NCBI GenBank assembly: GCA_000467715.1
Contig: AJFK01000095.1
Location: 62,001-126,000 of the forward strand
Direction of reading: 5' to 3'
From: Hysterium pulicare CBS 123377
Taxonomy: Eukaryota > Ascomycota > Dothideomycetes > Hysteriales > Hysteriaceae
Length of the DNA: 64,000 nucleotides
A program made the position numbers and the translations under genes. This document shows positions 1 through 10,590 of this stretch, piece after piece. The stretch's first letter is position 1. Each line of letters starts with the position of its first letter. A model generated the notes under the pieces. The model saw only the letters and a program-made list of their open reading frames with translations, did not search any database and had not been told where the DNA came from.

Positions 1-1311
1 CGGAAGTGAGCTCATGGAGGTATATTGTCTGAGCTTGGAACTGGCCTATTTCATAACTAGATGGCAATGTAACCCATTACGCTTACATTGATTCGCGAGT
101 CCGCTTAAGCAAGGTCCTGGGAAGAATAATAGGATCTCCAATACTTCGCTCAGAAGCTTGTTACGGGATTAATACTATTTAGCAGCATCAAAACTGCCCC
201 GGTCACATTGTCTCAATTTGTCGCGCCCTTTGAAAACCATGAGAAGGCGATTTTAGCGGAAAAGTAGATTTCCGCGATTCCTTAAATCAAAATCATAATT
301 AAGGACGTTCCGGCACGGTCTAACGCTGTAGCTACACCCTGATTCATACAGATTGGAACGCCGTACATCAAAATCAATCAAAGCCACATTCTGAATCACC
401 AGCTAAATATTCCCACGTCGAAAACCTTACAACTCCAATTCAACTTCACGATGACTCAGGTATTCCCAATTTTCTCAGCAATAATGCCCACTATTCTAGG
501 GACCACCATACGGCTGGCAAGGAGCCATCGCTCCATCGGCGGGTAACTTTTGGTATCGAAGACTTGCTGCTTCAAGGCTGCGGTACTTGATTGTGGTTGA
601 GCACCGGAGGCTTGAAGTTCTGTGGCTTGAGTGCGGGTTTCCGTTTTATGCGGCTTGCTCTCCGTCTAGTACAAGCTGTCGAATTTGAACACATGAAGTA
701 GGCGCTCCTTGAGCTCATGTTTGTCTTCCTCATCTTGAGCTTGAGGTAGACAACTTGCGTTTCAACCGGTGAGCCCAACTGCTGCATGCGTGTTGATATA
801 CGCCAAGACGACGTGATCCTAGGATGGTCTATCTCTCCATAGCGAAGGCTGTAATGGTATCAGAGACGTCTAGATGCCAATTCTGATACGGTACAATGGC
901 ACTGCATTGACATGGCTAATCATCGTCGGTAGTAACGCAAGTTTATATGACGTTAGTGAAGGGGAGATGGGTGCCTTAGAAAATGGATGGGATAATGATG
1001 TCGGTGTGATACTTTCCGGCATGTCCACTGATAGATATTATATAACTATTAACATGTTAGACGTTAGACTTTTTCTAGCTGTTGACATCTAAATATTTGT
1101 CAAGGTCCGTGCGTTTCACTCCCGTGAATGAAGACTTCGCGGTTTTCAAAAGCGATTCCCAGAGACTAGTCATGACATTCTTCGGATCTTTTCGCATCAA
1201 GGAAATCAACCTGTCTCTAACCCAACTCTACAGCGACCCCACCCCAATCTCCGAAGTTCGTCTCTCCTCCACCTAACCAAGTACGGAATCACCACAACCT
1301 GACAGCACGCC
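1..1311. other. mostly gene-free left edge
   Basis: Apart from the weak small gene at 451-688, I see no supported gene. Around 1055-1090 there is a TTAGAC...TCTAG stretch next to GTTGACAT that resembles the repeat pair at 23.5 kb. Open frames at 874-1276 have no recognisable composition or domain. Confidence 0.4.
451..688 (+). CDS. possible small two-exon gene (65 aa), unidentified
   Basis: An ATG at 451 in a reasonable fungal context is followed after three codons by a GTATTC donor at 460. A TTCTAG acceptor ends at 499, so the intron would be only 40 bp. The second exon reads GPPYGWQGAIAPSAG and then about 47 further residues to a TGA at 688. I do not recognise a family. The exon structure and the Pro/Gly/Trp-rich start are what make it look gene-like. 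The opposite strand is also open for about 70 codons, so chance is a real alternative. Low confidence. Confidence 0.25.
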
Positions 1312-2085
1312 ATGCCACCCAAAAACGATCAGATCACGGCTCTCGAAACCCAGCTCGAGCGCCTCAAGAGCGACTTCGTGCAGCAAGCGGAGAAAGACTT
1401 CCAAACCATCAAGACCCTTGCGATTGCTTTAGGACACGAACACCAGAGCAAGCTTCGATTGAAGAAAGAAAACAAAGGCTTGAAGCGGCAAGTGCGCAAC
1501 CTGCGACGTAGTAATCCTGGCGATGCATCGAGTGGCTTATCGCAAGCGCCTTCTCACACCATCTCCCAACCGCCCCGATTCCCAGACGGATATTCCCTTC
1601 AAGCTCAAACTATCCCGCAACATGGCTTTCGTCCTCCTATCTCATCATACAGTCGTCATCTAAACCCAACACCCGACCAACCCTCTCCATACGAGTATAA
1701 TACTAACTACAGAATCCAAAAGGAAATGCAAAAAGAGATAGCAAAGGCAGCGATCATCCTCCCGGATTACGATCCTCGCTCACCTCATTATCCCGAATAC
1801 TTGCGCAACTTCATGGACAGTAAGACTGTGGGAAACGAGGTTGAGATTGGAGAGGATGCTGCGTTGGATAGACGCTTGTTAAGCGCATATTCGGCCACTC
1901 CTGTGCCTGTTGACGCTAGGCAAATTCCGTCATCGGCCCCGACAGGTTCTTTTGGGAAGCGTCCTCTGTCTGAGGAATACGATCTACGAGTTCATAAATT
2001 TGGGCGGCTTTCTAACGAGGATGAAGGCCATAAAGATCGGTCGAAAGTACCCAGCTCCAGTGATCTTCATGCAGGACTGGACTGA
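1312..2085 (+). CDS. coiled-coil protein of unknown function
   Basis: A single uninterrupted frame of 257 aa begins at a true ATG. Residues 1-70 form a strongly charged helix: heptad-like Leu/Ile spacing in the first half, then a Lys/Arg-rich stretch ending in a basic patch around residues 50-67. This suggests a coiled coil with a possible nucleic-acid or nuclear-localisation patch. Residues 75-140 are Pro/Ser/Gln-rich and probably disordered. Residues 140-257 contain acidic and Ser-rich segments and no domain I know. It resembles a leucine-zipper-like protein but lacks the bZIP basic-region signature (N-x7-R), so I do not call it a transcription factor. It is tail-to-tail with the Zn2Cys6 gene downstream. 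Real gene likely, function unknown. Confidence 0.65.
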   Translation: MPPKNDQITALETQLERLKSDFVQQAEKDFQTIKTLAIALGHEHQSKLRLKKENKGLKRQVRNLRRSNPGDASSGLSQAPSHTISQPPRFPDGYSLQAQTIPQHGFRPPISSYSRHLNPTPDQPSPYEYNTNYRIQKEMQKEIAKAAIILPDYDPRSPHYPEYLRNFMDSKTVGNEVEIGEDAALDRRLLSAYSATPVPVDARQIPSSAPTGSFGKRPLSEEYDLRVHKFGRLSNEDEGHKDRSKVPSSSDLHAGLD

Positions 2086-2561
2086 ATGAGAAGCCTTCAG
2101 GCAGCTGACGATGTATCTACGCTGTGCTTAGCCGGTTCGAATGATATATAGAAGATGAAGACATCAATCCGGTCTCTCAGAAGATTGTTCTGAGTTTCTA
2201 CTGTAAGCGCTACATCTAGCTTGGCTACGCGACCTGACTGCCGGGGTTTGGTGCTTCAAAAGTCGTAACGGAGTCTCCCATTTGCGTGGTGGCGTTTTCT
2301 CGGCTTGTTCCAATGCTCATAACCTTTTCCTTCCTCTTGATTTTTCTTATCTTACTTGGTCAGCGTTGCTTGACGGAGAATGTTCGGTTCTCAGTGTAGT
2401 GGAGTGACCGAAGCGTGCGTCTGTGATATTCCTAATTACACGTGTTGTGAATGATGTTGAACTATCGTCGTTTTTGTGAGATCCTGGAATCAGTGTCTTT
2501 GGTTACTTTTCCACAACCCATCGAGCCGCAGGGCCCTAGATCTGATTCTATCCACCTTTAA
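2086..2561. other. convergent intergenic region
   Basis: This is the 3' region between the coiled-coil gene and the converging Zn2Cys6 gene. Nothing beyond presumed 3' untranslated sequence was seen. Confidence 0.5.
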
Positions 2562-4070
2562 TCAAAGTCTAAGCCATTGCTGGGTGTCCGCACATTCGAT
2601 GACTCCGACGCCTATTATTCTTCCAATGTGTGCTAGCTCAGCCTTGAACCACGATTGCTGCTCGGCGTCCACGCCTTCGAGGCTCGAAGCAATACTCAAA
2701 GGCCATACTGTCAGAGCAGCCATATAGGGCTTGATCTCATCATTCGCGGTTAGCGTGATCGAACTATCTGCGATCTTGAATCTTTGGAGACAGAAGGGTA
2801 CGCTAGATGCAAGATTATCTGCCATCAGTTTCAAGTGAGTGGAGCATTCCAGCTGCTGTTGCTCGAGAGCCAAGTCATCAGATTGATGACGATTAAGTTG
2901 AAGGATCCTCAGCCGTAGACTGTTGGTAAGCATCCTCGTAGCAAAATAATGATTCCAGAAGGCGGCGTATGCGGGACTTTTGTAGCTATAAATCATCGAG
3001 GAATAAATATGTGGCCTGGGCCAGGGACATGGGTCTTCGAGAAGGTGTTGCTGATAGAACCAATCGCCAGGAATCTGAGCGGTCCAATTTTCCAACGCGT
3101 TATCGATATCTTGTGCCTCCTTATCAAACTCCTCAGCTCTTGAAATCACTTCTTGAGAACTTGTCCGTGAGCTACCAGCTTGCTGAAGGAGCGTGCACAG
3201 TTGGTGACGGAGACCAGCAATTCGTACGTTGATGCGGTCATAGTCAAGTTCCAGGCCATGCTCGCCGAAAAGACTTCCATCCAGCATCCATTCCGGCAAT
3301 TCGAGATTCCTCATCAGAGCGGATCTCATTACTCCTCGTCTGGCCTGCTTAATGATTTCCGTCGCAGGGTGGCTGTAACTAAGGCGGTCTCTCCAAATCT
3401 TCAAAATTGCCTGCGCCCCATCATGATGCGAGAAGCTCTGCGGCAAGAAAGTAGATACGGTCTTCGGACTACGACTACGAGGGCGATACATTACGTCCTC
3501 GTACCGACTCATGAGAAAAATCGCAAGCAAGCAGTCGTCGATATTTCTTTCATCCAAGATAGGAATCGTCGCTTGCGCAATCCGTAGAAGCTGCTGATAC
3601 TTCAAGGAAGCGTCTGTGGCCGCCGGTGGGTGCTGCTGTGTTCGTGAAAAGACCGCCAACGCCATGGATGAGATAGCAAGATCGACCATCGGACACTTCG
3701 CTCTGGAACTCCATGCAAGCACACAATCAGAAGAACTCCTCACGATACCCGGGATCTCTGTCAGTGTCTGCAAATGGCAGTGCAGGTAATGTACCAATGC
3801 TCGGGTTTGCAAATCAATCTTTGGATGCTGCAGGACAGCGCTTACAATACTACTAGACGCTGCAGGCGAGGTTGCGCGAGGTCCTCTGGGGCGTTTGGTC
3901 TTCCCACTTGCGTAGCCATTTTCGGAGTGAATCATGAAGCCAGCCGTTTTGGCACTCATCCGGAGGCATATTCGCCTAGATTTCGTACACCGCTGACAGA
4001 TTGGTTTCGTATCATCGCACTTGACTCGTCGGATCTTGCAGGTGTGGCAACCTTCCCTTGGGAATGTCAT
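2562..4070 (-). CDS. Zn2Cys6 fungal transcription factor
   Basis: The 502-aa single-exon product starts at ATG 4070. Residues 8-35 carry the full zinc binuclear cluster: Cys8, Cys11, Cys18, Cys25, Cys28 and Cys35 with the family spacing C-x2-C-x6-C-x6-C-x2-C-x6-C. A basic stretch lies between Cys11 and Cys18 (KIRRVK). The rest is a helical region of the kind found behind the cluster in ascomycete regulators (DUF3468-like, inferred from layout and length). Such proteins bind CGG-type half sites in the nucleus. The gene is divergent from the short-chain dehydrogenase at 4686 with about 615 bp between starts, so a shared promoter is possible; regulation of that neighbour is only a guess. No intron is needed. 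Confidence 0.9.
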   Translation of the reverse strand: MTFPREGCHTCKIRRVKCDDTKPICQRCTKSRRICLRMSAKTAGFMIHSENGYASGKTKRPRGPRATSPAASSSIVSAVLQHPKIDLQTRALVHYLHCHLQTLTEIPGIVRSSSDCVLAWSSRAKCPMVDLAISSMALAVFSRTQQHPPAATDASLKYQQLLRIAQATIPILDERNIDDCLLAIFLMSRYEDVMYRPRSRSPKTVSTFLPQSFSHHDGAQAILKIWRDRLSYSHPATEIIKQARRGVMRSALMRNLELPEWMLDGSLFGEHGLELDYDRINVRIAGLRHQLCTLLQQAGSSRTSSQEVISRAEEFDKEAQDIDNALENWTAQIPGDWFYQQHLLEDPCPWPRPHIYSSMIYSYKSPAYAAFWNHYFATRMLTNSLRLRILQLNRHQSDDLALEQQQLECSTHLKLMADNLASSVPFCLQRFKIADSSITLTANDEIKPYMAALTVWPLSIASSLEGVDAEQQSWFKAELAHIGRIIGVGVIECADTQQWLRL

Positions 4071-4685
4071 AGCAGCTTTGTATTCTTTGTTTTGTGACTT
4101 GTTACGATTGTTTCGATATTGGATGGAAGTTCCATGTGTCGCTGAGTTTCTCCCGAGATGGCGTAGTCGTTGAGTTATACGTTGGTGAATCTTAACTCCG
4201 TCCGGCGTCGACGAAGCTACCTTTTAGTCTCGCGGGGTTTCTCCTGAGAAGGACTAGTTTGCTCTACTCTCGGCTAGGGAATGCTGACGCCGGGCCGATG
4301 ATGTCGGTGGCAGATCTTAACTCCAACCTCCGTCGACACCATCCGCAGCCTTCCCGAGACCATTCGTCTGGTCTTCTTGGTTTCACCCTATAATGTTTGA
4401 GCATAATACATGCGCATTATTAGTGTTAAGGGCAAAGAGATTAACACCGACCTCCGCCTAACAGACTACCTGGATTTGAGTGTGGATCTCGCACATGTTT
4501 CTCCCAAAAGGGTAGAATACCTCGAGGGGCAAAAGCAAAAGGTCAGGTGGCTCTATCTGCGCGGTTTGAGATGCAAGCTATATATAATCGTTCAGGTAGA
4601 CATCGCTGGAGCCTTTCAGACCAACCTTTCACCCATATTCCACTCTCCCTCGTCACTATCCGCACCGCACGTTTCTACCGTCAAA
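4071..4685. promoter_or_regulatory. divergent promoter, Zn2Cys6 gene / SDR gene
   Basis: Both neighbouring genes point away from this region. TATATATAA at 4579-4587 lies about 100 bp upstream of the dehydrogenase ATG and is a good TATA candidate for it. An open frame reads through from 4410 into the dehydrogenase, but its extra N-terminus spans the TATA and is unlike the family. Confidence 0.6.
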
Positions 4686-5642
4686 ATGGGCCTCCTGTAC
4701 TCACAACTCTTCGTGAAACCCGAGTACCCCACAGCCTCTTGTGCAGGCCAAACAATCATCGTAACCGGCTCCAACGTCGGTCTCGGAAAAGAAGCAGCGC
4801 GTCACTTTGCGCGTCTGGGCGCCTCCAAGGTCATTCTAGCTGTCCGTAATAGCAAAGCCGGAGAAGAAGCAAAGAAAGATATCGAAACTAGTACAAAATG
4901 TGGCCCCAATGTCCTCGAGGTCTGGACTCTTGACCTCATCTCTTACGAGTCTTGCAAGTCCTTCGCCGATCGAGTATCCAGGCTCCCACGTCTTGACGTC
5001 CTGCTGGAGAATGCCGGCGTTGCGGGTAGCAAGTGGTTTACCGCTGGAGGCCATGAACGTATGGTTGCAGTCAATGTCATTAGCACCTTCTATCTGGCTA
5101 TGCTGCTCCTACCGAAACTTAAGTCCTCCGCGAAAGAATTCGGTATTAGGCCCCGCCTTGTAATTGTATCGAGCGAAGTCCACAGTAGGACGCAGTTCCC
5201 GGAATGGAAAGAACCCAATACTTTTGCTGCTCTCGATGACGAGTCAAAGGCTCGAATGGAGGAGCGCTACCCTACTAGCAAACTCCTCGAAGTCCTTGCT
5301 GTCCGGCAAATGGCTCCGAAGTTGGAAGGAACCGGTGTCATCCTTAATATCCTCAACCCAGGTTTATGTCATTCGGAACTCGCTCGTGACAGTGGCATGT
5401 TCTTGCACATTGTGAAGTTCTTTCTTGCGCGCTCGACCGAGGTTGGCAGCCGTACACTGTTTGCCGCAGCCGTGGCGGGACCGGAGTCTCATGGAAAGTA
5501 CATGACTGATGCGCAAATAAATGACGATGCCCTTTCCGACTTCGTAAAGAGCGCGGATGGCGAGGAAGCGTCTAAGAAGGTCTGGAAGGAGTTGTGTGAA
5601 ATTCTGGAATCGATTCAGCCTGGCGTCACTAGTAATCTTTGA
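4686..5642 (+). CDS. short-chain dehydrogenase/reductase
   Basis: The 318-aa protein belongs to the short-chain dehydrogenase/reductase superfamily, NAD(P)-dependent oxidoreductases with a Rossmann fold. The nucleotide-binding motif TGSNVGLG is at residues 27-34, an NAG motif at about 109-111, the catalytic-type serine at about 162 and the active-site YPTSK at about 195-199. The layout (an extended N-terminus ahead of TGxxxGxG, a WxxRN-like AVRN after strand 2) matches the retinol-dehydrogenase-like fungal subgroup; the substrate cannot be told. I chose ATG 4686 rather than an upstream in-frame codon because the extra 92 residues cross the TATA element and lack family similarity. The N-terminus MGLLYS also fits the loose N-myristoylation pattern. 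Confidence 0.9.
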   Translation: MGLLYSQLFVKPEYPTASCAGQTIIVTGSNVGLGKEAARHFARLGASKVILAVRNSKAGEEAKKDIETSTKCGPNVLEVWTLDLISYESCKSFADRVSRLPRLDVLLENAGVAGSKWFTAGGHERMVAVNVISTFYLAMLLLPKLKSSAKEFGIRPRLVIVSSEVHSRTQFPEWKEPNTFAALDDESKARMEERYPTSKLLEVLAVRQMAPKLEGTGVILNILNPGLCHSELARDSGMFLHIVKFFLARSTEVGSRTLFAAAVAGPESHGKYMTDAQINDDALSDFVKSADGEEASKKVWKELCEILESIQPGVTSNL

Positions 5643-8640
5643 TTGAAATGAGGATTGTCGGGTACAGCGTTCCATTTGCACGTATCTCGTAGAACTCAAA
5701 CAGGTTTTTAAAAAAAGCCACATCCATAGACTCGCAGGTGCCGTATACTTTCATTCATAACTGTTCGCAGTTTGTGACGTGCGCCTGTGGTATTACTCTA
5801 TTCAGTTTATCGTAGAATGATTGTATGCAATCCAATTGACGCATTTCAGGGTTCATCCAAGCCTTCTACGTTGGCGGATATAATTGGTGCTTCTCGCTTG
5901 GTCAGAGGTATGAAGTTGTTTTGGTGAGTTTGGTCAGCTGGGCTAAGTGCGTGCCTGTCTCTCAAGGGTTTCGTTCACATTGGTAACCTAAGAAAGGAAA
6001 ATATACCGACTGATCCTGTAGGTGGAAATTCGAACTACTGTTGAAGCACGCAGACAGAATATGCACTTCGCACGTGATAGCGAAGCAGGACTCTGTGAAA
6101 GGGCTTGGTCCTCGTAGAGACATGGTAAGCTTTACTTTAACCTTTTTTTAACCTTAGATAAAGCAAAAGTGTAGCTCAAGTTGGTCACAGGAATTGGAAA
6201 CGAGGGTCTCGGGGCATTCAATACCAATCATGTCAATACTGCTTGGAGACATTTTGTGAGTGAAGACATGAAGCACCCGCAGAGCATTTGGCAAGGCACT
6301 GGCTATGATGGGAACATCAAATTTCTCTGCAAATCATCGACAATGGTCTTCTTCAAGATCTGTGATGAACCTAGTCTTCTTCATGCCCTCGCACCAGGCG
6401 AAGATCACAACGAAAACAATCTCAACGCCTATCCTTCCCTTCCGTTTCCACTCGCCATTAAGCGCTACTGGTTCGTCACACCCAGTTTTTGCCGTAGCTC
6501 ATTGGATCGCTCAGACACCTAAGGCTACAAGCTCGCGGGCGTAAAGAGGCGGACAGATAAACCCAAGGGCGCCGACTCGCCCTGACCCGTATGTGTTCCC
6601 ACTATGCGCTCGGAGGTTCATTTACTAGGCCAGCTCAAGTTTCGTTGTACACGTCAAAGTGAGCCAGCCATGCATGTGAACTTGCTTCTCTCTCAAAGAG
6701 AGTAAGCGTTGTCAGCGAGGTGTGAAAGAACCAGGTCGTCCGGTGGGTGGATCCCTTCGCCGCGAGGCAGCTAAGGATCATGCAACTTGACACGCAGGAT
6801 AGCACAGTACGAAGCCCTTTGAACTAATAAGACCCGAAGGCCAACCAGGCACCATGACTACTGCTCTCTGTTCCTGCTGCCGTGCCTGACAAAGTTTGTT
6901 CGGTCCAGTACATGCTAACGCTGGGCCAGACTTAACAGCCGTATCTCGGGAGAGCATGCCCTTACGCTTCGTCGGGATGGTGAAGAGACTGTTCAACCGA
7001 CTCTATTTGTTCTGAGCTAAGATCGGAGAGCTCGCGTACACGTAACGCCTGTGTGATAGCGGATCCAGCTGCTCGACCCTTGCGAGTGAGCCCCCAGTAG
7101 AAGATTCTGTGAGGCGGATGAAGAAGAAGAAGAGGAAGTGAGGGGCCAGCAAGAATTTCGTAGGCGAAAAGTGGCTGCCAAGGCACTAGGCTCGCTACGG
7201 TTGTCGTGGAGAAGGAAGTGAATGTTTATATTTCCTTAATTGTTATGGCTACGCGCAACGCGGACGCGGCTACGCGCGTGGTGAGTGAAGAATATTGACG
7301 CGACGAGATAACCCGACGTGACGGGATTGCTTTTGGCAACGACGCCTCTCAGCAGTAAAGTGAACGTGTCAACAGTCCATTCACTGCATACTGTGAACAG
7401 GGAGATCAACCACATGGAGTAATAATCCACTCCGAGTCGGACGCGTAAGAGCAACTGTAGGTGAGCAAGGAAGTTCAACGCATGATTAGGATGTCAATTG
7501 CCAAGAGTGAGCGAAGTGATTACCTACGATTTCATACTCAATAACTTGGTCTCTATGACACGAAAATTGATGGTTAAATTTGATCCTGGCCGGCGAAGCG
7601 GGAGACCCATAGAGCCAAAAGTAAAAATTGCAGATATTGATAATTTAGTCATTATTCTACCGGCTTTTTGTTCTCTCCATCCATTTTGTGGTGTTTGCAT
7701 GGTGAAGTGAAGTTGCGTAGCGCGATCTTGGAGTAGCACCTGAATAGGGGCGCAATAACTGAAAGCCGTAACCTCTGCTCGACGACGATGGTAATGAATC
7801 TTTTGAAAATGTTCTCATGAAATTCATGATGCAAGCTTGATTTCAGCATTGAGCACATCGTTTTTAAAACCTTCGCACATAAGCTCTTCCAGCCGGATAT
7901 TCCCTATGGTAACCCAGCCGTACCTTCACGTCCTCCTCCATCCGCGATGGACGCTATCGAAGGTCCGGATACTTTCAGGTCCAACTAAGCACCCTCAGTA
8001 CATATCTACCAACTTTCAGCAGTATGGCGATTTTTAACCACCTCACCTCTGAACAGACAGAACAATTCAAACTGGCATCAGCACCTACGGACCTCTGGCA
8101 GAATGTCACCTTCTCGATTTGATATGATTCCATCAAATCCTCTCAGGCTTTCGGATCACGATTCACCAGAACCAAAGAAACAAAACCAATGAGAATTCAA
8201 CGCAGAATCAAAGCAATACCGTTACCTCATTCAACGAAATCAACCATAAATGGGAGCTTTAACTATAATCACCGCTTTACACGTGGTTGAGATGTACAAA
8301 ATCTTCTTCAACAGCTCAATATTGCAGCTTTCTGCCGAATTGGAAACTTGGATCTCCTCAGTTTACCTCCAAGCCGGGCTTGGAGCCGGAGCCTACCTGC
8401 TCTCGGGTTGGTCTGCAAGTGGCTTGGAAGGATATGTTCATTATACGTTACGCTACAAAACTGTGGGCTTCGGTGAACACTACGACATCTACCTATCCAT
8501 CGATTTTAGGAGAAATATCTCAGCTGATTTCTCATCCGAGAAAGAGAAAACCGTCCGTCATGTCGACTAATTTACTGATGTCAAGTTCGTGATAAGTCTC
8601 ACTTATTTAACTTTCGTAAAGGCGCAATCAATTCTTGAGG
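5643..8640. other. gene-free region, about 3 kb
   Basis: I find no recognisable gene. Open frames up to about 113 codons at 6181-6544 and 8250-8592 have no domain, no convincing start and no exon structure. A GC-rich patch at 7247-7277 repeats GGCTACGCGC twice, 21 bp apart. The right edge runs into the tandem array described next. Confidence 0.5.
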
Positions 8641-8740
8641 ATCTCCACGGGAGTTTACTGAGTACGACCTGAGAAGGAAGTGTCGGGCATTCCGTGAGAT
8701 ACGCGTGGTGTACTGAAACATTTGCCGGTGATCCGCATCA
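8641..8740 (-). repeat. array unit 0, probable degenerate leftmost promoter
   Basis: GGAGTTTACTGAG at 8650-8662 aligns with GGAGTTTATATAG of the fifth unit and lies 484 bp left of the next TATA, the array's normal period. About 45 bp further right is a sequence whose minus strand reads ATCTCACGGAATGCC, comparable with the ACTCACACCGCTTCC box. The TATA itself is not intact. Confidence 0.4.
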
Positions 8741-9230
8741 TACGCTCTATCCAAGATTGCTCCTTCATATACCACCAGGCATGTCCATCATCATCAATCA
8801 TATATGATCTTCATTATCACTTAGTTGCCATCTTAAAAACAATTCCTCGAGCCTCCGAATTAAGCCATTCCGTCCCCCCCCTAAAAAAAACTTAAAAACA
8901 ATCGTCCATCATTTTGAGTCGAGTTCCAAAAATCTCACCACATTGGTGGCTATGCTCGTCAGATATGACGCAGTTCGACCGAACCACCCATGAGCACTAC
9001 CAGCGCGTCACGTTTGAGAGGACGGCAGCGGAATGCCCCAACGAAAATCGCTGGTGCATGGAAATGAAGAAAGGGCACAATCTAGGCTTCCGTGGTGCCA
9101 GTGGAGATACTGAAGGAGTTGAACGAAAGGGACATGGGGATTATATATCTGAGAAAGGAGCATGTGCCTTTCAACGAGAGGGGAAAAGGTAGATTTAAAA
9201 GGCGGTAAGGTCAGTAAGTGGCACATGATA
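8741..9230 (-). repeat. array unit 1
   Basis: Minus-strand TATATAA is complementary to 9142-9148. The CACATG variant of the E-box is at 9222-9227, and the TTACTGACCTTACCGCC box lies between. The first ATG past the TATA is at 9059 and opens a 20-codon frame ending at 8997. Confidence 0.55.
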
Positions 9231-9612
9231 TTGACACTACTCTTCATCGCCAACAAGAAAAGAAACTCAAGCTCTTCATCAATGAAGCTATCTCTTTCTC
9301 ACCTACTTCAACTTCTAATCCCAGACCTGCCTCTCTCAGCAAGCTTAGGTGTATGCGACGCTGCCACAACGCACATTCTCCTCCCCCACTCTCATCGACG
9401 ATGCTTTGGTGATGGTATAAAATATAGCTTGGATCTGAAACCTCCAAGTCAGCACATGAAGTCAAAATGCGGAACATTTCGATTACTAGTACCCATTCCG
9501 CGCAGGGATGCAGCGGGAAGTGTTTGTAGGGAAAAGAAAAATGCGGTTGAGGAAGCCTTATATAGACTTTAGAGACCCAAGCGCCGGTGAGTTTATGCAC
9601 ATAGCACGTGCA
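9231..9612 (-). repeat. array unit 2, with the longest mini-ORF (77 aa)
   Basis: CACGTG at 9605-9610, an ACTCACCGGCG box and minus-strand TATATAAGG (TATA core 9558-9565) are close together. The frame from ATG 9477 to stop 9244 encodes 77 aa ending in an alternating Leu/Glu segment. It is the only unit with an ORF of this length. Confidence 0.55.
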
Positions 9613-10100
9613 AAGCCGCCCATGCCAATGTCTTTCTTCATTCGACACTGGTTTGGAGAAGAAACGGGAAAACACCCTCAATTCTTGGAAGAGCTCTTGA
9701 CCGGACGCTTACTATAATCGTCATTAGAAAAATCCGGAGCCACCCAGTTCCTCTCCGACCTCCACATCTAAGATGTCCAAGCCTGAATCCTCCTATCTAA
9801 CCAACGATTTCGAGAGCGCTCTTCAATTCACCCATTCCAACACAAGCTCGCGGCATATGTTTTCATGAATCAGGACTCTTCTGCCCAGATCATAGGTTTT
9901 CTCTCTTGATGGAATCCTTCCCTCGAGGATGTTCCCACAGGCCGCTCCCATATATTGGGGGTAAGAGGGTAATTGGAAGCCACGAGCATTCCGGATATTT
10001 TCGCGAACTTGTCAAAAAGAGAAGAGTAGTTGTAGTATGGAGAATTATATAGCCTTTGAAGATCGCGAGATAAGGGGAGAAATGAGGCCACAAAAAGAAT
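9613..10100 (-). repeat. array unit 3
   Basis: Minus-strand TATATAATT (core 10045-10052) is followed by ATG 9951, 94 bp downstream, opening 42 codons to 9823. No E-box is kept. AACCAACGATTTC at about 9799-9811 is shared with the next unit at the same relative position. Confidence 0.5.
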
Positions 10101-10590
10101 AAATTGGGTTTTCTGAAAATTCAACGGACTATGAAAATCTTCACCATCATAGGCAGCTGATGCATACTATCACCATTCATTCCTGTCTCTCCACGCTTCT
10201 CCCACCAATACCCAAACCCGTCTACACTCAACCATTATCTTTTCGAACCAACGATTTCAGTCACATTCCACAGCCCTTCAAAACCACACGTAGTTAGGCT
10301 GTACGCTTCATGAAGCAGCAGTCTCTGCCACCACATGAAGTCCAACCCAGCACCTGTTGTAGTCTCCATGGCACACGCTACGAGCAACTTCCATCTTAGG
10401 CGGTGAAGGTGTCGTATTGATTTGTTGTCATGACCCCCAGAAAGGTGTCTGGGAGTGAGCGGATTTTAGTTTGGGGCATTCAAGAGGTGGAAGTTATATA
10501 GACATGGAAGAGGGTAAAAGAATGCCCAAGACAGCCTAGAGAGGAAGAAAGCGGTAAAACAGGAAGCGGCACATATGACTTATGGATAGA
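10101..10590 (-). repeat. array unit 4
   Basis: CACATATG at 10570-10577, an ACCGCTTTCTTCC box and minus-strand TATATAACT (core 10494-10501) precede ATG 10394, 100 bp past the TATA. The ORF has 28 codons to 10308 and begins MEVA, similar to MERA in the next unit. AACCAACGATTTC is at about 10247-10259. Confidence 0.55.

Noticed and set aside
2125-2150. tRNA-like B-box (GGTTCGAAT)
   Set aside because: No matching A-box, acceptor stem or cloverleaf can be drawn around it.
4410-4685. 92-residue N-terminal extension of the short-chain dehydrogenase
   Set aside because: It spans a TATATATAA element and is unlike the family; ATG 4686 gives the normal start.
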